Assembly: GCF_023544465.1 (NCBI RefSeq) | Contig: NZ_JALPVL010000014.1 | Coordinates: forward strand, 290,449 to 354,448 | Direction of reading: 5' to 3' | Origin: Paractinoplanes maris | GTDB lineage: Bacteria; Actinomycetota; Actinomycetes; Mycobacteriales; Micromonosporaceae | DNA length: 64,000 bases | In this document: in pieces, positions 58,987 to 64,000 of the stretch | How positions within the stretch are numbered: position 1 is the stretch's first letter | Layout of the letters: the number at the start of each line of letters is the position of its first letter | Translations under genes and position numbers: made by a program | The notes under the pieces: generated by a model | Database searches by the model: none | The model's input: the letters and a program-made list of their open reading frames with translations, nothing else | What the model was told of the DNA's origin: nothing

Positions 58987-59859
58987 TCAGTCCCGCCCCG
59001 GCCGGGTGCGGCGGGCGTCCGCGCTGGGCGGCACGCCGAAGAGCCTGCGGTATTCGCGGCTGAACTGCGACAAGCTCTCGTAGCCGACGGCGTGACCGAC
59101 CCCGGCCACGTCCCCGGGCGCCGCCGTGAGCCGGATCCGGGCCTCCTGCAGGCGCAACTGCTTCTGATACTGCACCGGGCTCATCATGGTGGCCGCCCGG
59201 AAGTGCCGGTTCAGCGTGGCCACGCTGACGCCCGCGTGACGGGCCAGGTCATCGACGCGGATGGCCCGGTCGTAGTGGTCCTCGAGCCATCGGGCGGCGC
59301 GCCGGGCGATCGTGAAGGACTCGTCGGCCCGCCCGACCTGCCGGACGAGACCGCCCAGCGGACCGGTCAGCAACCGCCAGTGGATCTCCCGCTCGATCCC
59401 GGCGGCCAGGATCGCGAAGTCCCGCGGCCTCTCCACCAGGCGCAGCAGCCGGAGCATCGCGCCGAGCAGCTCGTCGTCCGCGGTGGCGACTCCGGCGCCG
59501 GGGCCGGGTGCCTCCCGCGCGGCCAGCTCGGGCGCTTCGAGCAGCAGCTCGGCGATGAGCTCGGGGCGCAGGCGCACCCCGGCCGCGAGGAACGGGTCGG
59601 CCCGGGTGATCCGCGCCGTCACGGCCAGCTCCATCGAGAAGACCAGGTACTCACCGGCGCCGTACCGGAACTCGTGCCCGGCCAGAGCCATGCGCTTCTC
59701 ACCGGCCACCACGACGGCGACCATCGGCTCGAGGTGCGAGCAATACGGCTCGGACCCGGCGGTCGCGACCGACACCAGCGAGCCGGGCAGCCAGCTGCCC
59801 CGGGTGACCGTCCCGTGCAGCCGGGGAATCAGCTCGCGCAGCTCGGCTGTGACGTCCAC
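58987..59859 (-). CDS. AraC family transcriptional regulator
   Basis: A 290-aa regulator. GTG 59859 (VDVTAELRELIPRLHG) is chosen because it gives the usual family N-terminus and CATACT lies 6 bp upstream; a TTG at 59913 would add 18 residues. The N-terminal AraC_N cupin domain covers about residues 15-165 (VAVVVAGEKRMALAGHEFRY). The two-HTH AraC domain covers about 185-285 (IRVDDLARHAGVSVATLNRH, VGHAVGYESLSQFSREYRRL). It is divergent from an SDR gene, a common AraC/SDR pairing, and likely controls it. Confidence 0.9.
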   Translation of the reverse strand: MDVTAELRELIPRLHGTVTRGSWLPGSLVSVATAGSEPYCSHLEPMVAVVVAGEKRMALAGHEFRYGAGEYLVFSMELAVTARITRADPFLAAGVRLRPELIAELLLEAPELAAREAPGPGAGVATADDELLGAMLRLLRLVERPRDFAILAAGIEREIHWRLLTGPLGGLVRQVGRADESFTIARRAARWLEDHYDRAIRVDDLARHAGVSVATLNRHFRAATMMSPVQYQKQLRLQEARIRLTAAPGDVAGVGHAVGYESLSQFSREYRRLFGVPPSADARRTRPGRD

Positions 59860-59967
59860 ACCAGGGAGTATGGCACTCGGACGGGGCAGCGCCGCGGTGA
59901 GCGGATCAGGCAACGGAGCGCGCCGAACGATCTAGGGCTGAGCCGCGGCCGGACCGACGATGAATCC

Positions 59968-60822
59968 ATGACACAGACAGTCCTCATCACCGGAACCTCC
60001 AGCGGCCTGGGCCGCGCCACCGCCGAGCTGTTCCAGTCCCGGGGTTGGAACGTCGTGGCCACGATGCGCCGGCCCGAGGTCGAGACCGCGCTGACCGGGC
60101 TGGACAACACGCTCGTCACGCGGCTCGACGTCGAGGACGCCGGGTCGATCACCTCGGCCGTGGCCGCCGGCCTGGACCGCTTCGGGCGCCTGGACGCGCT
60201 GGTCAACAACGCGGGCTACGGAGCGTACGGGCCGCTGGAGGCGACGCCGATGGCCGCGATCCGGCGCCAGTTCGAGGTCAACGTCGTCGGCCTGCTGGCG
60301 ACGACCCAGGCGGTGCTGCCGTACTTCCGCGGGCAGCGGTCCGGCGTCATCGTCAACATCTCGTCGATCGGTGGCCGGCTCGCGTTCCCCCTGGGCGCGC
60401 TCTACCACGGCGCGAAGTTCGCGGTGGAGGGGCTGTCCGAGTCACTGGCCTACGAGCTGGGCACGGTGGGCGTACGGGTGAAGGTCGTCGAACCCGGCGG
60501 CATCCGGACCGACTTCGGTGGCCGGTCCCTCGTCTTCAGCAACGACCCGGAGATCGCCGACTACCAGCCCACGGTCGGCCGGGTCCTCGACGTGCTCGGC
60601 CCGCTGACGGCCCAGGGCTCGGCACCCGCGCACATCGCCGAGACCGTCTTCACCGCGGTGACCGACGGCACCGATCAGCTCCGCTACGAAGCGGGCGCCG
60701 ACGGCATCCGACTGCTCGACGCCCGGCGGGCGGCCGACGACGCCACCTTCCTGGCCGGCATCAGGGACCAGTTCGGCCTCGCCGATGTCGGGCCGGACCG
60801 GTTCCAGCCCGGGCTCGGCTGA
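59968..60822 (+). CDS. SDR family oxidoreductase
   Basis: A 284-aa protein from ATG 59968, MTQTVLITGTSSGLGRATAE. The cofactor motif is TGTSSGLGRA; NNAGYGAYGPLE; catalytic Ser in NISSIGG; YHGAK with catalytic Tyr and Lys at about residue 154. The family is the oxidoreductase group seen next to AraC regulators in actinobacteria. The substrate is unknown. The gene is 108 bp from the AraC start codon in the divergent orientation. Confidence 0.9.
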   Translation: MTQTVLITGTSSGLGRATAELFQSRGWNVVATMRRPEVETALTGLDNTLVTRLDVEDAGSITSAVAAGLDRFGRLDALVNNAGYGAYGPLEATPMAAIRRQFEVNVVGLLATTQAVLPYFRGQRSGVIVNISSIGGRLAFPLGALYHGAKFAVEGLSESLAYELGTVGVRVKVVEPGGIRTDFGGRSLVFSNDPEIADYQPTVGRVLDVLGPLTAQGSAPAHIAETVFTAVTDGTDQLRYEAGADGIRLLDARRAADDATFLAGIRDQFGLADVGPDRFQPGLG

Positions 60823-60889
60823 ACCTCCGGCCCATCCGCAACATCATCGGCTGCGAATCACCGTCAGACGACGGGATCGGAGTGAGGCG

Positions 60890-62416
60890 ATGAACGAGCT
60901 GGTGGGCGGCCGGTACCGGTTGCTCGAACTGATCGGCTCGGGCGGCATGGGGCGGGTCTGGCGGGCGCAGGACGAGCTGCTCCAGCGCGTGGTGGCGGTC
61001 AAGGAGATCACCGTTCCGTCGACCGCTCTGCTGGCCACGCAGACCATGCGCGAGGCGCGCGCCGCCGCCCGCCTCGACCACCCCGGCGTGATCACCGTGC
61101 ACGACGTCGTCTGGCAGCAGGACCACTCCTGGCTGGTCATGGAGTACGTCAAGGCCCGCTCCCTGCAGGAGGTCGTCCGGGCCGACGGGCCGCTGCCGCC
61201 CCTGGAGGTCGCCCGGCTCGGCATCCGCGTGCTGTCCGCCCTGCGCAGCGCGCACGCCGCCGGGGTCCTGCACCGCGACGTCAAGCCCGGCAACGTGCTG
61301 ATCGCCGCCGACGGCCGGGTCGTCCTCACCGATTTCGGCCTGGCCATCATCGGCGACCGGGAATCCGGCGCCCCGGACCCGCTGCTCGGCTCGCCGCACT
61401 ACGTGGCGCCGGAACAGCTGCGCGCGCAGGAGACCGGCGCGCCGGCCGACCTGTGGTCGCTGGGCGCCACCCTCTACACCGCCGTCGAAGGACGGGCACC
61501 GTTCGCCCGCGACGACATCCCGGCGTCTCTGCACGCGCTGCTCAACGACGAACCCGACCCGCCCCGCCGGGCCGGACCGCTGACCGGCCTGCTGCTGGCC
61601 CTGCTCGACAAGAACCCCGAGCGCCGCCCGGACGGGGAACAGACAGCGGCGTGGCTCGAGACGGTGGCCGCCGGAACACGCATCCCGGCCCGGTCGCCGG
61701 CCGACGGCACCGCCTTCGCCCCGGTCGCCCGGGGCATCGCCACGGTCACCGGACGGCGGCGCCGCCGTCCCCGGACGGCCGTGGTCGCCGGCCTCTCGCT
61801 GGCGCTGCTGGCCACCGGGGGTGCTGCGTATGCCGCCCGGTCACATCAGGCCGGGCCGACGCGGCCGGCCGCCGTCGAATCGACCGCTCCCGCGCCGGCC
61901 CCCACCCTGCAGGCCGGCGACCTGTGCGGCCTCGGCACCGACCGCCGGCCGATCGCCGCCGCGACCACGCGCGTGCCGGCCGGGCTGCCGGCCGGGTGGA
62001 TCTGGACCCGTGACCCGGTCGGGTTCGCCCTCGCCCTGCCCGCCGGATGGCAGCGCTCCACCAGCGGCAACGAGGTCTGCTTCGGCGACCCGGCCGGGAA
62101 GCGGGCCTTCACGGTGAACCAGTCGCCGGTGCGCACCCAGCAGCCCCTCGCCTACTGGCAGGCCCGCGAGAAGGACGGCGGCCTGCCCGGCTACCGGCGC
62201 ATCAGCATGGGCGTGCTGCTCCTGCAGCGCGGCGGCGCCGACTGGGAGTACACCTGGCAGCCCGACTCGGACACCACCCTGCACGAGCGCCGGGTCCTGG
62301 TCGCGACCTCGGGTGCGCAGTCCTACCTGCTGCGCTGGACGACCGCCGCCCCGGACTGGAAGCAGACGTTGCCCGTACAGAAGCAGCTTGTGACCTTGTT
62401 CGCCTCCGCCCGCTGA
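60890..62416 (+). CDS. Transmembrane Ser/Thr protein kinase
   Basis: A 508-aa Pkn-type kinase from ATG 60890. The kinase domain covers residues 8-260: Gly loop GSGGMGRV, VAVKEI, catalytic HRDVKPGNVL, DFGLA and the APEQL activation segment. A membrane helix is at about 307-325 (AVVAGLSLALLATGGAAYA). The extracellular part (about 330-508) has paired Cys (LCGLGT, EVCFGD) and no PASTA repeats. It senses an unknown external cue. It is 21 bp before a secreted protein gene and then a sortase, so all three may be co-transcribed. Confidence 0.92.
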   Translation: MNELVGGRYRLLELIGSGGMGRVWRAQDELLQRVVAVKEITVPSTALLATQTMREARAAARLDHPGVITVHDVVWQQDHSWLVMEYVKARSLQEVVRADGPLPPLEVARLGIRVLSALRSAHAAGVLHRDVKPGNVLIAADGRVVLTDFGLAIIGDRESGAPDPLLGSPHYVAPEQLRAQETGAPADLWSLGATLYTAVEGRAPFARDDIPASLHALLNDEPDPPRRAGPLTGLLLALLDKNPERRPDGEQTAAWLETVAAGTRIPARSPADGTAFAPVARGIATVTGRRRRRPRTAVVAGLSLALLATGGAAYAARSHQAGPTRPAAVESTAPAPAPTLQAGDLCGLGTDRRPIAAATTRVPAGLPAGWIWTRDPVGFALALPAGWQRSTSGNEVCFGDPAGKRAFTVNQSPVRTQQPLAYWQAREKDGGLPGYRRISMGVLLLQRGGADWEYTWQPDSDTTLHERRVLVATSGAQSYLLRWTTAAPDWKQTLPVQKQLVTLFASAR

Positions 62417-62437
62417 CCGCACCCGAAAGTGATGCCG

Positions 62438-63241
62438 ATGAAGTTCCGCCGCACCCTGTTCGCTGCCCCGGCCGTGGCCGCCCTGCTGCTGGCCACCCCG
62501 ACCGCCGCGCTCGCCGACGAGAGCGTGCACGTCAAACTGCTCGCGCTCAACAACTCCGGCGCGAGCGGCACCGCCACGCTCACCGCCCTGGACAACGGCG
62601 ACCTGAAGATCAGCATCCGTTCGACCGGGCTGGTGCCGAGCTCGCCGCACGCCCAGCACCTGCACGGCTCGACCTCGGGGATGGATTTCCACTGCCCCGA
62701 CATGTCGGCCGACACGAACGGTAACGGCTACGTCAGCACCGAGGAGGGCATGCCCGACTACGGCGACATCTTCGTCTCGCTGACCACCCAGGGTGACATC
62801 TCCAAGGCCAGCGGCCTCGCGGTCGACCGGATGCCCACGGCCGACGCCAAAGGCAACCTGACGTACGACCGGACCCTCGCGTCCGCCGACCTGCCGAAGG
62901 GCACGATCGAGCACCTCAAGGACCTGCACGTCGTCGAGCACGGCGTCGACGCCAACGGCAACAAGAAGTACGACCTCGACGGCCTCGGCGAATCCACGCT
63001 GGCCAAGTCGGCCGGGCTCAGCGGCATCCCCGAGGAGGCCACCGACCCGGCGACGTGCGGCATGGTGGCCGGCGCCGCCGTGGGATCGGTGCCGGTCGGT
63101 GGCGTGGCCACCGGTGACGGCAGCACCCGCGACAAGGCCGCCGTCTGGTACGGCACCGGCGGCCTCGCGCTGCTGGCCGCCCTCGGCATCGTCGTGGTCG
63201 CCCGTCGCCGCTCGTACGTGCTGAGCCGCGCGCAGCGATGA
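62438..63241 (+). CDS. CHRD-like surface protein with C-terminal membrane anchor
   Basis: A 267-aa exported protein; ATG 62438 has AAAG 8 bp upstream, with ATG 62432 as alternative. The signal peptide ends near ALADE (about residue 26). The mature part resembles a CHRD domain: VKLLALNNSGASGTATLT, PHAQHLHGSTSGMDFHCP, then VVEHGVDANGNKKYD. The C-terminus has GGVATGDGS, a hydrophobic helix (GGLALLAALGIVVVA) and RRR. There is no LPXTG. The stop overlaps the sortase start by 4 bp, so it is the likely substrate. It shares the GGV-x-(S/T)-GDG motif with the DUF4397 protein at 12224. Confidence 0.82.
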   Translation: MKFRRTLFAAPAVAALLLATPTAALADESVHVKLLALNNSGASGTATLTALDNGDLKISIRSTGLVPSSPHAQHLHGSTSGMDFHCPDMSADTNGNGYVSTEEGMPDYGDIFVSLTTQGDISKASGLAVDRMPTADAKGNLTYDRTLASADLPKGTIEHLKDLHVVEHGVDANGNKKYDLDGLGESTLAKSAGLSGIPEEATDPATCGMVAGAAVGSVPVGGVATGDGSTRDKAAVWYGTGGLALLAALGIVVVARRRSYVLSRAQR

Positions 63242-63879
63242 CCCGGCCCCGCACGCTCGCCCTGGTGATCGCCGCCGTCCTGGCGGTCGCCGGTGCGGGC
63301 GCGATCGCCGTCGGCGTCCACGACGAGCCGGCCGCCGAACCGGTGCGGAGCGCGCCACCGGCCGCGCCGCTCTCCGCCCCGGCCGCCCGGACCGGCAGCG
63401 ACGTCCTCACCCGCGGGGAACTTCTGCCCACGTCCTCCCCGACCCGGGTGCGGATCCCCGCGCTCCGCGTCGACGAAGCGATGACCGGCCTCGGCCTGAA
63501 CCCGGACGGCTCCATGCAGGTGCCGACCGACGCGCGCACCGTGGGCTGGTACACCAAGGCCCCCACCCCCGGGTCGCTCGGACCGGCCGTGCTGGCCGGC
63601 CACGTCAACTACCACGGCACCGACGGCACCTTCGCCCGGCTCTCCACGCTGCGCGCCGGCGACCAGGTGAAGGTGACCCGGCAGGACGGTGTCACGGCCG
63701 TCTTCGCCGTCACCCGCGTCGACCGCTACGCCAAGGACCAGTTCCCGGCCGACGCCGTCTACGGCGCCATCGACCACGCCGGGCTGCGCCTGATCACCTG
63801 CGGCGGCGACTTCGACAACCGCACCGGCCACTACATCGACAACATCGTCGCCTACGCCGAGCTGCGCGGGACCGATTGA
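63238..63879 (+). CDS. Class F sortase
   Basis: A 213-aa transpeptidase. The N-terminal anchor is LALVIAAVLAVAGAGAIAV. The sortase barrel begins near residue 68 (TRVRIPALRVDEAMTGL). Catalytic His is in VLAGHVNYHG at about residue 120, Cys in RLITCGGDFD at about 185, with Arg in NRTGHYIDN. It is coupled to the CHRD-like protein upstream. The TGA stop lies at the boundary of an IS200/IS605 element end, so the last codons or stop may come from the insertion. Confidence 0.9.
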   Translation: MTRPRTLALVIAAVLAVAGAGAIAVGVHDEPAAEPVRSAPPAAPLSAPAARTGSDVLTRGELLPTSSPTRVRIPALRVDEAMTGLGLNPDGSMQVPTDARTVGWYTKAPTPGSLGPAVLAGHVNYHGTDGTFARLSTLRAGDQVKVTRQDGVTAVFAVTRVDRYAKDQFPADAVYGAIDHAGLRLITCGGDFDNRTGHYIDNIVAYAELRGTD

Positions 63880-64000
63880 CATCCTCTCCGTCCTAAAGGA
63901 CGGAGATTCCCTCCACGCTGCGCGTGGAACACGCGGCGTCCGGGTGGGTTACCGCTTCGCCGCGCGGTGCCGGGACGAGTCCCGGTCTTACCTGCGCTCC
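63880..64000 (-). mobile_element. Right end of an IS200/IS605-type (TnpB) element with omega-RNA-like scaffold, partial
   Basis: GACATCCTCTCCGTCC and the hairpin at 63885-63906 (9-bp stem, TAAA loop) are the well-known end of IS1341/TnpB elements of actinobacteria. Further hairpins follow (CCACG-CTGCG-CGTGG at 63913-63927; CCGGGACGAGTCCCGG near 63970). On the minus strand this is the 3' region of tnpB, where the omega RNA scaffold is encoded; the guide would be the flanking host DNA at the end of the sortase gene. TnpB itself lies beyond the window. Confidence 0.72.

Noticed and set aside
1..64000. tRNA, rRNA, prophage or integrated element
   Set aside because: No tRNA-like cloverleaf with CCA-type context, rRNA block, integrase or phage structural gene was recognised; only an IS5 remnant and a TnpB-type end are mobile.

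Overview
The window is very GC-rich with strong third-position GC bias. Gene content points to a filamentous actinobacterium of the Micromonosporaceae (Actinoplanes-like): F420-type LLM oxidoreductase, DUF574-type methyltransferase, class F sortases, many GAF-ANTAR and STAS proteins, a SpoIIE-type phosphatase and an Hsp18 regulator. It is chromosomal; no phage, plasmid, rRNA, tRNA or CRISPR array was seen.

Layout. 1-3.1 kb: end of a uronate-polysaccharide operon (BNR_4 protein, tautomerase, kduI, kduD). 3.2-6.6 kb: SnoaL-like protein and its MerR regulator with a repeated operator, and a secreted amidohydrolase-like protein. 6.7-10.2 kb: DICT-domain sensor, LLM oxidoreductase, a broken lipoprotein gene, an Hsp20 gene under a CIRCE-like element, and an IS5-type remnant. 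10.2-13 kb: patatin, a membrane protein and a class F sortase with a DUF4397 surface protein. 13.1-23.2 kb: a signalling block with a SpoIIE phosphatase, Hsp18 and its regulator around a double operator, four GAF-ANTAR proteins, STAS proteins and a STAS-ATPase, interrupted by a decayed molybdopterin oxidoreductase. 23.3-34 kb: ABC exporter, CBS protein, ArsB/NhaD-like transporter, NhaA, sulfatase remnant, CPA1 antiporter, erythromycin-esterase-like protein, a degenerate STAS-ATPase and a ChaB-like protein. 34-42.5 kb: succinate-semialdehyde dehydrogenase, GAF-ANTAR, MFS/LacI pair, SDR, solute-binding protein with CDF transporter, PadR pair. 42.5-47 kb: a second uronate locus (beta-glucuronidase, GPH symporter, LacI regulator). 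47-64 kb: carboxypeptidase-regulatory-like protein, kinase-like phosphotransferase, basic amino-acid decarboxylase, M20 peptidase, zinc alcohol dehydrogenase, radical SAM/SPASM protein, a small membrane operon, another GAF-ANTAR/STAS pair, methyltransferase, AraC/SDR, and a Ser/Thr kinase with a second sortase cassette. The right edge enters the end of an IS200/IS605 (TnpB-type) element.

Themes. Six GAF-ANTAR proteins fall in two paralogous subfamilies and sit among partner-switching (STAS, ATPase, SpoIIE) genes, suggesting a stress or light/redox response network. Several sigma-B-like promoters (GTTT-like, 14-15 bp, GGGTAT-like) precede members of this set. Two class F sortases are each translationally coupled to an unrelated secreted protein; these two substrates lack LPXTG but share a GGV-x-(S/T)-GDG motif before the C-terminal membrane segment. 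A short conserved leader motif lies 32-36 nt upstream of three transport genes. Several genes are broken by internal deletions (molybdopterin oxidoreductase, sulfatase, lipoprotein).
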